The notes beneath the pieces were generated by a model. It saw only the letters and a program-made list of their open reading frames with translations. It did no database searches and was not told where the DNA came from. A program made the position numbers and the translations under genes. Source: Micromonospora sp. RHAY321 (GTDB lineage Bacteria; Actinomycetota; Actinomycetes; Mycobacteriales; Micromonosporaceae). Taken from it: DNA of 64,000 nt. Below are positions 17,027 through 30,571 of this stretch, piece by piece. How positions within the stretch are numbered: position 1 is the first letter of the stretch; each line of letters starts with the position of its first letter. Location of the stretch: assembly GCF_023896955.1 (NCBI RefSeq), contig NZ_JAMHIW010000004.1, positions 124,001 through 188,000 on the forward strand, given 5' to 3'.

Positions 17027-17063
17027 GCCGACCGGCGACGAAGACCCGCCAACCCGCGACGCC

Positions 17064-17591
17064 TCAACCGTCCCAGCACACGTGCCCGTTCGGGAGCGGG
17101 CGGGCGCCCTCGGCGGCCTGGTGCGGGCTGAGCCGACCATCCGACATGAGGTGCGCCACCGGCGTCCCGCGACCGAGAACCGCGACGTCGGCGATCAGCC
17201 GGCGGTGGCACCGCCACCAGAGCACCTCGCTGCACATCACCGCGGTGGTTCGCCGGGCCGCGTCGGCCAGCACCCCGGTCAGCGCCGCGTCGAACTCCGA
17301 CGTGCGGGTGTGCGCGGCGTACGCCCGGAACGCCGCGACCGTCCACCAGGTGTCCGGCTCCGGTGTCCCGGCGGGGACGTGTCGGCGTCCGCCCAGCCGC
17401 CGCTCCCAGCGGTAGTCGAGCCCGTACTCGGGCAGCCACCGCTCAAGCTCCTCCCGCCGGACGTCCGGGTTGGTGCGGCTGGCCGGGTACCGCCGCACGT
17501 CCACCACCAGGGCCACCCCGGCCTCGGTCAGCAACTCTCCCAGCCGCACCCGGTCGGCTGTGCCGTGCCCGACGGTCAGCAACTCCCCCAC
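17064..17591 (-). CDS. DUF488 family protein
   Basis: A 175-residue protein of the DUF488 family: an N-terminal TVGHGTADRVRLGELL segment, the VVDVRRYPASRTNP strand-loop, a paired ERRLGGRR block, and a late CSEVLWWRCHRRLIAD motif containing the conserved Cys and Arg residues. The function of the family is unknown. GTG 17591 is placed just before the conserved VGHG motif. A large hairpin separates it from the cellulase gene upstream. Confidence 0.85.
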   Translation of the reverse strand: MGELLTVGHGTADRVRLGELLTEAGVALVVDVRRYPASRTNPDVRREELERWLPEYGLDYRWERRLGGRRHVPAGTPEPDTWWTVAAFRAYAAHTRTSEFDAALTGVLADAARRTTAVMCSEVLWWRCHRRLIADVAVLGRGTPVAHLMSDGRLSPHQAAEGARPLPNGHVCWDG

Positions 17592-17637
17592 GACACCGGC
17601 TTGCCCCGAATGCCGCCGTCTTATCCCGGCACCCGGC

Positions 17638-17688
17638 GAGATCGTGGACGGTTGCCGTTCCCCGGCAACGGCAACTGTCCACGATCTC
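17638..17688. repeat. long imperfect hairpin; terminator-like intergenic element
   Basis: 22-nt arms at 17638-17659 and 17667-17688 pair with one mismatch around a 7-nt loop. The left arm starts GAGATCGTGGAC. It sits 13 nt after the cellulase stop codon and probably terminates it. It shares the pattern GATCRTGRA followed by GTTGCCGT with the element at 27912-27970, suggesting a dispersed family. Confidence 0.75.
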
Positions 17689-17701
17689 TGGGTGGATCGG
17701 G

Positions 17702-21671
<3,970 letters not shown>

Positions 21672-21949
21672 TCCCAGAGCACACCGCGACCGGCCGTCGG
21701 AGCACTCCGGCGGCCGGTCGCCGTACGTCGCCCGGAGGTACGTCACATCATCGACGTTCGTTGATTTAACAACTGGTGTTCCCGCAGCTCGCGCCGAATC
21801 CCTCCGGGCGGTTCGGCGGGTCGCACGGGCAGGACGTCGCCAGCCAGACAAACGTACTGTTGCTGACCCGCTACCCGGCGCGAGACAGTACCGATCACCA
21901 GTGGTGCCATCGACGCCGCCGCTCCCCGGACAACCCTGAGGAGAACGCG

Positions 21950-23515
21950 ATGGCACTACGACTCGCCGAGGGCACCGCATGGTCCGACGTCCTCGCCCGC
22001 GCGGTGGCCGCCACCCCGGAGGCGTTCGGCGCCGAGGTCGACGGCGTCACCACCCTGCACAACCTGGTCGAAGGCGACTGGCGCGCCGTCGGCCGCCCCG
22101 CCCCGGTCCGCACCCCGGTGGACAACACCGTCGTGATCAACCTGGCCCGCCTCGACGCCGACACCGCCCGCGCCGCCGTCACGCACGCCGCCGACGCGCA
22201 CCGGGCCTGGGCACAGACCCCGCTCGCCGAGCGCAAGGCCCGGGTCACCGACGCACTCGACGCGCTCACCGCCCACCGCGACCTGCTCGCGCTGCTGCTG
22301 GTCTGGGAGATCGGCAAGCCGTGGCGGCTGGCCTGCGCCGACGTGGACCGCGCACTGGACGGCGTCCGCTGGTACGCGGGCGAGATCGACCGGATGCTCG
22401 CCGACGGCCGCGAGCCGCTGGCCGGCCCAGTCAGCAACATCGCGTCGTGGAACTACCCGATGAGCGTCCTCGTACACGCCGAACTGGTCCAACTGCTCGC
22501 CGGCAACGCCGTCATCGCCAAGACCCCGTCGCAGGGCGGCGCCGTCTGTCTCACCGTCGCGCACGCGCTGATGCGCCGGGCCGGCCTGCCCGCCACCCTG
22601 GTTTCCGGCGGCGGCGAGGAACTGTCCGAAGTGCTGGTCCGGGCACCGGAGATCGGGGCGGTGGCGTTCGTCGGCGGGCGCTCCAACGGGGGCAAGGTGG
22701 CCGCCGCGCTGCTCGACAGCGACAAGCGGCACTTCATCGAGCAGGAGGGCCTCAACGCCTGGGGCATCTGGAACTTCTCCCAGTGGGACCTGCTCGCCGC
22801 GCACCTCAAGAAGGGCTTCGAGTACGGCAAGCAGCGGTGCACCGCGTACCCCCGGTTCGTGGTGCAACGCGACCTGGTCGACGAGTTCCTCGACATGTAC
22901 CTGCCGGTGGTCCGCTCCGTCCGGTTCGGACACCCGCTCGCCGTGGACGAGACCTGGCAGGCCGGCGACCCACTGCCCGAGCTGGACTTCGGGCCGCTGA
23001 TCAGCGCCACCAAGGCCGACGAGCTGCGCCGCAAGGTCGACGAGGCGGTCCGCGGCGGCGCGGTGCCGCTGCACCGGGGCAAGCTGACCGGCGCACCGTT
23101 CCTGCCGGGGCAGGACACCTCGGCGTACGTGGCGCCGTCGGTGCTGCTCGCCCCGCCCGGCCGGTCCCGCCTGATGCACGCCGAGCCGTTCGGGCCGGTC
23201 GACACGATCGTCGTGGTCGACACCACCGACGAGTTGCTGGCCGCCATGAACGCCTCCAACGGCGCGCTGGTCGCCTCGCTGGCCTGCGACGACACCGACG
23301 AGGCCGGCAAGCTCGCCGTGGATCTCCAGGCGTTCAAGGTGGGCATCAACAAGCCTCGCTCCCGGGGCGACCGGGACGAGGCGTTCGGCGGCCGGGGCGC
23401 GTCCTGGAAGGGCGCGTTCGTCGGCGGTGACCTGCTGGTGCAGGCGGTGACCGTCGGCGGCGACAGCCGGCTCTACGGCAACTTCCCGGACTACAGCAGC
23501 TACCCCGCCACCTGA
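21950..23515 (+). CDS. aldehyde dehydrogenase family protein
   Basis: A 521-residue NAD(P)-dependent aldehyde dehydrogenase. The general base Glu264 is in FIEQEGLNAWG and the nucleophile Cys297 in GKQRCTAYPR. The SNIASWNYPMSV segment is the counterpart of the nucleotide-binding PWNFP block, and HAEPFGPVDTIVVV is the usual late motif. The active-site context is unlike betaine or succinate-semialdehyde types, so the substrate is left open. GAGGAG lies 6 nt before the ATG. The 278 nt upstream include an AT-rich segment (21745-21780) that could hold the promoter. A strong terminator follows, so it is monocistronic. Confidence 0.9.
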   Translation: MALRLAEGTAWSDVLARAVAATPEAFGAEVDGVTTLHNLVEGDWRAVGRPAPVRTPVDNTVVINLARLDADTARAAVTHAADAHRAWAQTPLAERKARVTDALDALTAHRDLLALLLVWEIGKPWRLACADVDRALDGVRWYAGEIDRMLADGREPLAGPVSNIASWNYPMSVLVHAELVQLLAGNAVIAKTPSQGGAVCLTVAHALMRRAGLPATLVSGGGEELSEVLVRAPEIGAVAFVGGRSNGGKVAAALLDSDKRHFIEQEGLNAWGIWNFSQWDLLAAHLKKGFEYGKQRCTAYPRFVVQRDLVDEFLDMYLPVVRSVRFGHPLAVDETWQAGDPLPELDFGPLISATKADELRRKVDEAVRGGAVPLHRGKLTGAPFLPGQDTSAYVAPSVLLAPPGRSRLMHAEPFGPVDTIVVVDTTDELLAAMNASNGALVASLACDDTDEAGKLAVDLQAFKVGINKPRSRGDRDEAFGGRGASWKGAFVGGDLLVQAVTVGGDSRLYGNFPDYSSYPAT

Positions 23516-23524
23516 CCGACCTGA

Positions 23525-23559
23525 CACCGGCCCCCTGGCGACACGCCAGGGGGCCGGTG
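23525..23559. terminator. strong bidirectional terminator
   Basis: Perfect 16-bp inverted repeat, CACCGGCCCCCTGGCG (23525-23540) and its complement (23544-23559), with an ACA loop. Lies between the convergent aldehyde dehydrogenase and ACT-GNAT genes. Confidence 0.85.
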
Positions 23560-23575
23560 CCAGCAGGGGCCGCTG

Positions 23576-24634
23576 CTACGCACCGGGCGTCAGGAAGGTG
23601 CCCTTCCTCGCCACCGCGACGGTGAGGGTGAGAAGCGCGCCGTCGCGTTCGGCGACGCTCGGCCGGTGCAGCCGGCGCAGGGTACGCAGCATCGGGGCGT
23701 TCTCGGCCTGGACGTGCAGCAGCAGCGCCGCGAACCCGACCCGCTCGGCGTGCCCGGCCAGCCGGCGCAGCAGTGCCGAGCCGAGCCCCCGCCGCTGCCA
23801 GTCGTCACGCACCAGCAGCGCCACCTCAGCCTCGTCGCCCTCGCCGAGCAGGTTCGCCATCGCGACCACGGACTCCGCCGCGCCGTCGTACGCCGTGGTC
23901 GTGGCGATCAGGGTCAGCCCTCGCCTCGGCTCCAGCAACCGGCGCAACCGGTCCGGCGACGGCAGCGACGCCCCGCCCAGGTAGCGCCGCTGCCGGCTGC
24001 GCGGGGAGCACCCCTCGTGCAGCTCCAGCACGCCGGACAGGTCGTCCGCGCAGGCCGGCCGGACGGTCAGCTCGGCGCCGTCGGGCAGCACCAGCGTGAC
24101 CTGTTCCGTGGCCCGGCGCGCCGCGGTGGCGGCCAGCTCGACCAGGGCCTGCGCCCGGGCGTACTCCGCCGGTGTGAAGGCGGGTGCGGCCCGCCGCAGC
24201 GCGAACGAGCCACCCGCCGGGTCGGCCAGCAGCATGGTGGCGCCGACGATCCCCCGGTCGACGCTGGTCAACGCCGGCCGCCAGGTGACCGAATCGGCGC
24301 CGAGCAGCGTCCGCAGTGCCTCGCCCGTCGCGTCCGGGTCACGCACCAGCCGGTTCGCCAGCCCCAGCACCCGGGTGGGCTGGTCGACCAGGCCGCGCGC
24401 CTCGCTGCGCGCCACCCAGCAGTCCCTGCCCCGGCCCCGCTCGACGGCGGCGACCAGACCGGCCTCGTCGAGCGCGTCCGGCGCGTCGACCAGGAAGTCG
24501 TCCACCGCGCCCTGCTCGGTTGGTTGCACCTGCACGGTGAGGATGTTGACCCCGCGCAACGCGAGGCTCGCCGTGAGGACCGACAGGTAACCCGGCCGGT
24601 CGTCCACGGTGGCTCGGATCCGCCACAACGTCAT
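23576..24634 (-). CDS. ACT-GNAT protein lysine acetyltransferase
   Basis: A 352-residue fusion. Residues 1-75 form an ACT domain (IRATVDDRPGYLSVLTASLA, with VDDFLVDAP). A middle region of about 110 residues follows, and a GNAT domain covers about 195-345 with the acetyl-CoA loop RDDWQRRGLGSALLRRL. This architecture matches the amino-acid-regulated protein acetyltransferases described from Micromonospora and Streptomyces, in which amino acids bound to the ACT domain tune acetylation of enzymes such as acetyl-CoA synthetase. That role is inferred here. The gene lies 91 nt downstream of an ACT-only paralogue and is probably co-transcribed with it. Confidence 0.88.
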   Translation of the reverse strand: MTLWRIRATVDDRPGYLSVLTASLALRGVNILTVQVQPTEQGAVDDFLVDAPDALDEAGLVAAVERGRGRDCWVARSEARGLVDQPTRVLGLANRLVRDPDATGEALRTLLGADSVTWRPALTSVDRGIVGATMLLADPAGGSFALRRAAPAFTPAEYARAQALVELAATAARRATEQVTLVLPDGAELTVRPACADDLSGVLELHEGCSPRSRQRRYLGGASLPSPDRLRRLLEPRRGLTLIATTTAYDGAAESVVAMANLLGEGDEAEVALLVRDDWQRRGLGSALLRRLAGHAERVGFAALLLHVQAENAPMLRTLRRLHRPSVAERDGALLTLTVAVARKGTFLTPGA

Positions 24635-24725
24635 GGTTGGCTCCCTTCCCCCGGGTACGAGCCTCGCCCCCGGCTGTTGCCGCCCGGTTGCTCACCGGTG
24701 ACGGCCCGGGAACTCCTCGGGCCGT

Positions 24726-25430
24726 TCAGGGACCGGCGACCACCGGAGGCGCGCCGACCAGGTCCAGCCGGTCACCGAGGATCACCGCGCTGGCCCGGAC
24801 GAGCTGGGTGAGCCGGTCCACCTCCGTGCTGTGGAACGCGGCGGCGGAGAGGGTGTCACTGTGCTCGCGGGCCACCACCAGCACCAGGCCGGCCCGGCCG
24901 AAGGGCGCGATCGCGTGGTGGGTGCCGTCGGGCGTGGTCATCGACCGGCCGCGCAGCGGGGTCACCTCCGGCAGTCGCAGCGGTACGGGAGCCCGCCAGC
25001 TCGCGTACCCGACGGTCGCCCCGCCGGTGCCGCCGGCCCGCGAGGCCCAGTCCAGTGGCACCACGGCGGCAACGGCCCAGTCGGCCGCCAGCAGCCCCGG
25101 TACCGCGTCGACCAGGGTGGCCAGCCCGTCGGCCGGGTTCGCCGCGACCTGGGCCAGCAGCTCCGCGTCCTGACCGGTGGTGGTGGGCGCGCCGATCGCC
25201 CGCCACACCCCGTCCACCCGGACGCCCGGAATCGCCGCGAGACCGGCCAGCAGCCGCTCCACCCGGGCCGCGCCCGGCCAGACCACCGTGAAGTCGTCCA
25301 CCGCGCGCCCGCCGAGCCGCTCCAGGACCACCACCTGGACGATGTCCGCGCCGGAGACGCCCAGCGTGCGGGCGACCTGGCCGAGCGTGCCCGGACGGTC
25401 CGGCAGGGTGACCCGAACTCGCAGCAACAT
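24726..25430 (-). CDS. ACT domain protein, paralogue of the ACT part of the ACT-GNAT gene
   Basis: A 234-residue protein with an N-terminal ACT domain (RVRVTLPDRPGTLGQVARTL, then VDDFTVVWP) and a C-terminal region matching the middle region of the following gene in order and spacing (DWAVAAVVPLDW, FHSTEVDRLTQLVRAS). It lacks any GNAT domain. It may be a regulatory subunit or decoy sensor for the acetyltransferase, or an amino-acid-binding regulator on its own; this is inference. GGAGGG precedes the ATG by 7 nt. It is divergent from the APH kinase gene, with 149 nt between the starts. Confidence 0.75.
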   Translation of the reverse strand: MLLRVRVTLPDRPGTLGQVARTLGVSGADIVQVVVLERLGGRAVDDFTVVWPGAARVERLLAGLAAIPGVRVDGVWRAIGAPTTTGQDAELLAQVAANPADGLATLVDAVPGLLAADWAVAAVVPLDWASRAGGTGGATVGYASWRAPVPLRLPEVTPLRGRSMTTPDGTHHAIAPFGRAGLVLVVAREHSDTLSAAAFHSTEVDRLTQLVRASAVILGDRLDLVGAPPVVAGP

Positions 25431-25544
25431 GTCTGTCCCTCCGCTCGGCGGGCCGGCTTGGGCGGCCGGCAGGCTGGGCACCAGCCTGGTCGTTGACCAT
25501 TTCGTCCCTGTTGCAGAGGCATGTCCCGAGGGCAAAATCTGACC

Positions 25545-25573
25545 TTGACAACATGGCCGACCTGCCATCAACT
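25545..25573 (+). promoter_or_regulatory. promoter of the APH kinase-acyl-CoA dehydrogenase operon
   Basis: Perfect TTGACA (25545-25550), 17-nt spacer, then TCAACT (25568-25573), ending 6 nt before ATG 25580. The geometry predicts a leaderless transcript starting at that ATG. Confidence 0.55.
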
Positions 25574-25579
25574 ATTCGG

Positions 25580-26659
25580 ATGACCGATCCGGCCGTCGAC
25601 GCGCTCCGGCCGGGGGCCAACCCGGCCTCCCCCGCGGGCCTGGACCTGGACCGGCTCGCCGGTTACCTCACCACGCACCGGCCCGACCTCGCTGGTGGGC
25701 CGCTGCGGGCCCGGCTGATCGCCGGCGGCAAGTCCAACCTCACCTACTCGCTGCACCTCGGCGACCGCGAGGTGGTGCTGCGCCGCCCGCCGCTGGGGCA
25801 CGTGCTGGCGACCGCGCACGACATGGCCCGCGAGTTCCGGGTCATCTCGGCGCTGGCGTCGACCGAGGTGCCGGTGCCCGGCGCGCTGCTGCTCTGCACC
25901 GACCCGGACGTGCTCGGGGCGCCGTTCTACCTCATGGAGCGGATGCCCGGCGAGGTGTTCCGCACCCGCGCACAGACCGACCCCCTGGGCGACGAACGAC
26001 GCCGGGGCCTCGCGATGGCGATGATGGACACCCTCGCGGCACTGCACAGCGTCGAGCCGTCCACGGTGGGGCTGAGCGACTTCGGCCGCCCGGAGGGCTA
26101 CCTGGCCCGGCAGGTCCGCCGCTGGGGCGGGCAGCTCGACCGCTCGCGCAGCCGAGACCTGCCCGGCATCGACGAGCTGCGCGACCTGCTGGCGGCGACC
26201 GCCCCGGAGGGCGCGAACGCCGGCCGGATCGTGCACGGCGACTACCGGCTGGACAATCTCCTCGCCTCGGCCGACCCGGTGGCCGTGCACGCCGTCCTCG
26301 ACTGGGAGATGGCCACCCTCGGCGACCCCCTCGCCGACCTGGGGCTGCTCCTGACGTACTGGGACGTGCTCGGCGACAGCGAGACGGCCGAGGGCAACCC
26401 GGTCGCCGACGGGCTCGGGCCGCGCGCCGGCTTCCCCACCGGCGCCGAGCTGATCGACCGGTACGCCGGACGCAGCGACGTCGACGTCGGGCCGCTGCAC
26501 TGGCACGTGGCACTCGGCTGTTTCAAGCTCGCGGTGATCTGCGAGGGCATCCACTACCGCCACACGCTCGGGCAGACGCTCGGCGAGGGCTTCGACCGGA
26601 TCGGCGAGATGGTGGCACCGCTGGTCGCGCACGGGCTGACCGCCGCCAGGGAGCGGTGA
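25580..26659 (+). CDS. APH-type phosphotransferase, ACAD10/11 kinase-like
   Basis: A 359-residue aminoglycoside-phosphotransferase-fold kinase. It has an N-lobe glycine-rich [10 protein letters not shown], the catalytic loop [11 protein letters not shown] at about 217-227, and the metal-binding segment [17 protein letters not shown] at about 238-254. It is followed directly (TGATG overlap) by an acyl-CoA dehydrogenase. The pair mirrors the two domains of animal ACAD10/11 and the LvaA/LvaC pair of levulinate catabolism, where the kinase phosphorylates a 4-hydroxyacyl-CoA. It is therefore unlikely to be an antibiotic-resistance enzyme. ATG 25580 is preferred on promoter geometry; ATG 25553 is an in-frame alternative. 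Confidence 0.87.
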   Translation: MTDPAVDALRPGANPASPAGLDLDRLAGYLTTHRPDLAGGPLRARLIAGGKSNLTYSLHLGDREVVLRRPPLGHVLATAHDMAREFRVISALASTEVPVPGALLLCTDPDVLGAPFYLMERMPGEVFRTRAQTDPLGDERRRGLAMAMMDTLAALHSVEPSTVGLSDFGRPEGYLARQVRRWGGQLDRSRSRDLPGIDELRDLLAATAPEGANAGRIVHGDYRLDNLLASADPVAVHAVLDWEMATLGDPLADLGLLLTYWDVLGDSETAEGNPVADGLGPRAGFPTGAELIDRYAGRSDVDVGPLHWHVALGCFKLAVICEGIHYRHTLGQTLGEGFDRIGEMVAPLVAHGLTAARER

Positions 26660-27879
26660 TGGACTTCTCGTACGACACCCGGACCGAGGAGCTGCGCGAC
26701 GAGCTGACCCGGTTCCTGACCGAACACGTCTACCCGGCCGAGGCGGTGCACGCCGAGCAGGCAGCCGCCGGTGACCCGTGGTCGCGTACCCCGGTGCTGG
26801 CGGAGCTGAAGGCGGAGGCCCGCAAGCGCGGCCTGTGGAACCTGTTCCTGCCCGACCCGCGCTACGGCGCCGGCCTGACCAACCTCCAGTACGCCCCGCT
26901 CGCCGAGCTGACCGGCCGCAGCCCGCACCTGGCACCCGAGGCGGTCAACTGCGCGGCGCCGGACACCGGCAACATGGAGCTGCTGGCCGAGTTCGGCTCG
27001 GACGCGCAGCGCGAGCGCTGGCTCATGCCGCTGCTGGAGGGCGAGATCCGGTCGGCGTTCTGCATGACCGAACCGGACGTCGCCTCGTCCGACGCCACCA
27101 ACATCGCCACCCGGATCACCCGCGACGGCGACGAGTACGTGATCAACGGCCGCAAGTGGTGGTCGTCCGGTGCGATGGACCCGCGCTGCGAGATCTTCAT
27201 CGTGATGGGCAAGACCGACCCGGACGCGGACCGGCACCGCCAGCAGAGCATGGTGCTGGTCCCGCGGGACACGCCGGGGGTGACCGTCCGCCGGGGCATG
27301 ACCGTCTTCGGCTACACCGACGGCACCCACGGCGGGCATGCCGAGATCGACTTCACCGACGTCCGGGTGCCGGCGGAGAACCTGATCGGCGCCGAGGGCG
27401 CCGGCTTCGCCATCGCCCAGGCCCGGCTGGGCCCGGGCCGCATCCACCACTGCATGCGGCTCATCGGGATGGCCGAGCGTGCGCTGGAGCTGCTCTGCCG
27501 CCGCGTCAGCGAGCGGGTGGCGTTCGGTCGGCCGCTGGCCGAGCAGGGCGTGGTCCGCGAGTGGATCGCCGAGTCACGGGTGCGCATCGAGCAGGCCCGG
27601 CTTCTGGTGCTCAAGACGGCCTGGCTGATGGACACCGTCGGCAACAAGGGCGCGCACACCGAGATCCAGGCCATCAAGATCGGCACGCCGGCGATGGCGG
27701 AGTGGGTGATCGACAAGGCCATCCAGGGGTACGGCGGCGCCGGCGTCAGCCAGGACACCCCGCTGGCCGCCCTGTGGGCGCAGACCCGCACCCTGCGCCT
27801 GGCCGACGGCCCCGACGAGGTCCACCGATCCTCCCTCGCCAAACGCGAACTCCGCCGCTGGACCCCCACCCCCGCCTAA
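26659..27879 (+). CDS. acyl-CoA dehydrogenase, ACAD11-like
   Basis: A 406-residue flavoprotein dehydrogenase. Family signatures include [16 protein letters not shown], the FAD/substrate block [16 protein letters not shown] near 134-149, [15 protein letters not shown], and the C-terminal [15 protein letters not shown]. The APDTGNME and SSDATN blocks are those of the ACAD10/11 group. The ATG shares a base with the stop codon of the kinase gene (TGATG). The pair probably removes phosphate and water from a 4-phospho-acyl-CoA to give an enoyl-CoA that enters beta-oxidation; this is inferred from the characterised relatives. Confidence 0.92.
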   Translation: MDFSYDTRTEELRDELTRFLTEHVYPAEAVHAEQAAAGDPWSRTPVLAELKAEARKRGLWNLFLPDPRYGAGLTNLQYAPLAELTGRSPHLAPEAVNCAAPDTGNMELLAEFGSDAQRERWLMPLLEGEIRSAFCMTEPDVASSDATNIATRITRDGDEYVINGRKWWSSGAMDPRCEIFIVMGKTDPDADRHRQQSMVLVPRDTPGVTVRRGMTVFGYTDGTHGGHAEIDFTDVRVPAENLIGAEGAGFAIAQARLGPGRIHHCMRLIGMAERALELLCRRVSERVAFGRPLAEQGVVREWIAESRVRIEQARLLVLKTAWLMDTVGNKGAHTEIQAIKIGTPAMAEWVIDKAIQGYGGAGVSQDTPLAALWAQTRTLRLADGPDEVHRSSLAKRELRRWTPTPA

Positions 27880-27911
27880 CCCACAGCGCCCCGCAGGCCC
27901 CCCACTCCCTG

Positions 27912-27970
27912 TTGATCATGAAGTTGTTGCCGTCCGCATCGGCGTGTCGAGACGAAAACTTCATGATCGA
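27912..27970. repeat. imperfect inverted repeat, intergenic hairpin element
   Basis: Arms TTGATCATGAAGTT (27912-27925) and AACTTCATGATCGA (27957-27970) pair with one G-T mismatch around a 31-nt loop. The left arm continues into GTTGCCGT. The pattern resembles the hairpin at 17638-17688 and looks like a member of a dispersed intergenic repeat. It lies downstream of the acyl-CoA dehydrogenase gene and may terminate it. Confidence 0.65.
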
Positions 27971-27975
27971 CGGCG

Positions 27976-28001
27976 GGGCCCCCTCTGGACGGAGGGGGCC
28001 C
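27976..28001. terminator. terminator of the ceb operon
   Basis: GGGCCCCCTC (27976-27985) pairs perfectly with GAGGGGGCCC (27992-28001) around a 6-nt loop, 7 nt beyond the stop codon of the LacI-type gene on the minus strand. Confidence 0.75.
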
Positions 28002-28008
28002 GGTGGGG

Positions 28009-29055
28009 TCAGGCGGAGGCGCGGTGGATCAGTTGGGTGTCCAGGAGGATGTGGGGGGCGGGGAGGTCGTCGCCGCGGATCCGGGCGACCAGCAGCCGGG
28101 CCATCTGCCGGCCCATCTCCTCCACCGGCTGGAAGACCGTGGTCAGCGGCGGGTCCGCCTGCCGGGCGATCGGCGCGTCGTCGAAGCCGATCACGGCGAC
28201 GTCCTCGGGGACCCGCCGACCGGCCTCCCGCAGGGTACGCAGCGCGCCGAACGCCATCAGGTCGGACGCGACGAAGACCGCGTCCAGGTCCGGACAGGCG
28301 TCCAGCAGCCGGCGCATACCGACCGCGCCGCTGCCCTCGCTGAAGTCGCCGTACGCGATCAGGTCGGGGTTGACGCCGGCTCCGGTGGCCTTGACGGCCT
28401 CGGTGTAGCCGGCCAACCGGGCCAGACCGGCACCCATGTCCTGCGGCCCGGCGATGGTGGCGATCCGACGCCGCCCCCGGCCGGCCAGGTACTCCACGGC
28501 CTGCCGGGCGCCGCCAACGTTGTCCACGTCGACGAACCAGGCCGGCTGGGCGCCGGGTTGCAGCATCCGGGCGGGCCGGCCGCCGAGCACGGCGGGCAGG
28601 CCGCGCTCCTCCAGCAGGGTCGGCAGCGGGTCGGAGTCGTGCAACGACAGCAGGAGTACGCCGTCGACGTGCTGGTTGGTCAGGTGGTGCTCGACGCGCT
28701 CCCGCTCCACGGGCGACTGGGCCATGGCCAGCCAGAGCTGCATCGGTGTCTCCAGCAGCCCGGAGCTGATGCCCCGCACGATGCCGGCGAAGAACGGCTC
28801 GGTGAAGACCCGTTCACCGGATTCGGACACGACCAGCGCGACGGAATCGGTCCGCTGGGTGACGAGGGCGCGGGCCGCCCGGTTCGGCACGTACCCCAGC
28901 TCGGCGATGGCCTGTTGGACCGCGGCCCGGGCCTCCGGGCTGACCTGGGGCGAGCCGTTGACCACGCGGGAGACCGTGCCCCGGCCCACGCCGGCGCGGG
29001 CCGCGACCGCATCGAGGGTCGGGCGCCCGAGCGACCGGGTGCGCTGCGTTGTCAT
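28009..29055 (-). CDS. cebR: LacI-family repressor CebR-like
   Basis: A 348-residue LacI/GalR regulator. The N-terminal helix-turn-helix and hinge run TLDAVAARAGVGRGTVSRVVNGSPQVS, followed by ALVTQRTDSVALVV and a periplasmic-binding-protein-like effector domain. It follows cebE-cebF-cebG-bglC in the same orientation and three CebR boxes occur in this window, so it is almost certainly the cellobiose-responsive repressor. In Streptomyces, CebR releases DNA on binding cello-oligosaccharides. GGAGGAG precedes the ATG. The gene is downstream of bglC by 82 nt; in Streptomyces cebR instead lies upstream and separate. Confidence 0.9.
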   Translation of the reverse strand: MTTQRTRSLGRPTLDAVAARAGVGRGTVSRVVNGSPQVSPEARAAVQQAIAELGYVPNRAARALVTQRTDSVALVVSESGERVFTEPFFAGIVRGISSGLLETPMQLWLAMAQSPVERERVEHHLTNQHVDGVLLLSLHDSDPLPTLLEERGLPAVLGGRPARMLQPGAQPAWFVDVDNVGGARQAVEYLAGRGRRRIATIAGPQDMGAGLARLAGYTEAVKATGAGVNPDLIAYGDFSEGSGAVGMRRLLDACPDLDAVFVASDLMAFGALRTLREAGRRVPEDVAVIGFDDAPIARQADPPLTTVFQPVEEMGRQMARLLVARIRGDDLPAPHILLDTQLIHRASA

Positions 29056-29137
29056 CGTCTGCTCCTCCGACGGCGGGCGGGCCCGGTGCCACCTTCTGGA
29101 GGTGGACACCAGGACCGCCCTGATGGCTGGCCCGAGC

Positions 29138-30571
29138 CTATTGTGCGGCCAGACCGTTGCGTCGGATCACCGAGGCGTACCACCTGGCGCTGGACTTGGG
29201 TATGCGGACCTGGCTGTCGTAGTCGACATGGATCATGCCGAATCGCTTGGTGTAACCCCAGGCCCATTCGAAATTATCCATCAGCGACCAGGCGAAGTAT
29301 CCCCGCAGGGGCACCCCGGCGTTGATCGCCTCGTGCGCGGCGCGCAGGTGGGCGTCGAAGTAGGCGAGCCGGTCGACGTCGTCGACCTGCCCGTCGACGA
29401 CCGTGTCGACGAACGCGGAACCGTTCTCGGTGACGTAGAGCGGCAGGTCCGTGTACTCGTCGTGCACCCGGCGCAGCGTCTCGACCAGGCCCGGGGCGTC
29501 GATCTCCCAGTTCATGTCGGTGACCGGGACGCCCCGGGTGACGAACCGGACGTCCTCGCTGCCCGGCCAGCACGACGGCGCCCGCCAGTACGGCTCCGGC
29601 TCGGCCCCCTCGACCGGGCCGCCGACGACGTGCCGGCTGTAGTAGTTGATCCCGACCAGGTCCAGCGGCGTGGAGATGGTCGCCAGGTCGCCGTCGCGCA
29701 CGTGGCCGAAGTCGGTCACGGCACTCAGGTCGGCCACCAGGTCGGCCGGGTACGACCCGCGCAGCAGCGGGTCGAGGAAGAACCGGTTCGCAAGCGCGTC
29801 GATCCGCCGGGCGGCGTCCACGTCACCGGGAGCGTCGCTGGCCGGGTCGACCGGGTACAGGTTGACGGTCACGCCCACCTCGGCGTCGGGCCGCGCGGCC
29901 CGCAGCGCCTGCACGGCCAGGCCGTGCCCGAGCATCAGGTGGTGCCCGGCACGGACCGCGTCCGCCCCGTCGGACCGGCCGGGGGCGTGCACGCCGGAGC
30001 CGTAGCCGAGGAACGCCGAGCACCAGGGCTCGTTCAGCGTGGTCCAGTAGCGCACCCGGTCGCCGAGCGCGTCGGCGACCAGCGCCGTGTAGTCGGCGAA
30101 GCGGGCCGCGGTCTCCCGGGCCGGCCAGCCGCCCGCGTCCTCCAGCGGCTGCGGCAGGTCCCAGTGGTAGAGGGTGAGCCACGGCTCGATGCCGTGCCCC
30201 AGCAGCTCGTCCACGAGCCGGCGGTAGAAGTCCAGGCCGCGCGGGTTGGCCGCGCCGGTGCCGCCGGGCTGCACCCGGGGCCAGGAGACCGAGAAACGGT
30301 ACGACTTCAGGCCCAGCTCCGCCATCAGGGCGACGTCGTCGCCGAGCCGGTGGTAGTGGTCGCAGGCCACGTCGCCGGTGTGCCCGGCGACCACCCGGCC
30401 GTCGGTGTGGCTGAAGGTGTCCCAGATCGACGGGGTACGGCCGTCCTCGGCCGCTGCCCCCTCGATCTGGTACGCGGCGGTCGCGGCCCCCCACAGGAAG
30501 CCGGGTGGGAAGGTCAGCCCGGGGCGCTCGTCGAGGACGCCGACGGCGGGCGGGCTGGCGGGGTTGCTCAC
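29138..30571 (-). CDS. bglC: GH1 beta-glucosidase BglC-like
   Basis: A 477-residue cytoplasmic family 1 glycosidase that would hydrolyse imported cellobiose to glucose. The acid/base is Glu181 in TTLNEPW and the nucleophile Glu382 in YVTENGSAF. The N-terminal [19 protein letters not shown] block and the [12 protein letters not shown] aglycone-site block are intact. There is no signal peptide. The GTG start overlaps the permease stop (GTGA), so uptake and hydrolysis are translationally coupled. Confidence 0.95.
   Translation of the reverse strand: MSNPASPPAVGVLDERPGLTFPPGFLWGAATAAYQIEGAAAEDGRTPSIWDTFSHTDGRVVAGHTGDVACDHYHRLGDDVALMAELGLKSYRFSVSWPRVQPGGTGAANPRGLDFYRRLVDELLGHGIEPWLTLYHWDLPQPLEDAGGWPARETAARFADYTALVADALGDRVRYWTTLNEPWCSAFLGYGSGVHAPGRSDGADAVRAGHHLMLGHGLAVQALRAARPDAEVGVTVNLYPVDPASDAPGDVDAARRIDALANRFFLDPLLRGSYPADLVADLSAVTDFGHVRDGDLATISTPLDLVGINYYSRHVVGGPVEGAEPEPYWRAPSCWPGSEDVRFVTRGVPVTDMNWEIDAPGLVETLRRVHDEYTDLPLYVTENGSAFVDTVVDGQVDDVDRLAYFDAHLRAAHEAINAGVPLRGYFAWSLMDNFEWAWGYTKRFGMIHVDYDSQVRIPKSSARWYASVIRRNGLAAQ

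Noticed and set aside
25580..26659. Aminoglycoside or macrolide resistance kinase.
   Set aside because: The overlapping ACAD11-like dehydrogenase and the ACAD10/11-type kinase features point to acyl-CoA metabolism.
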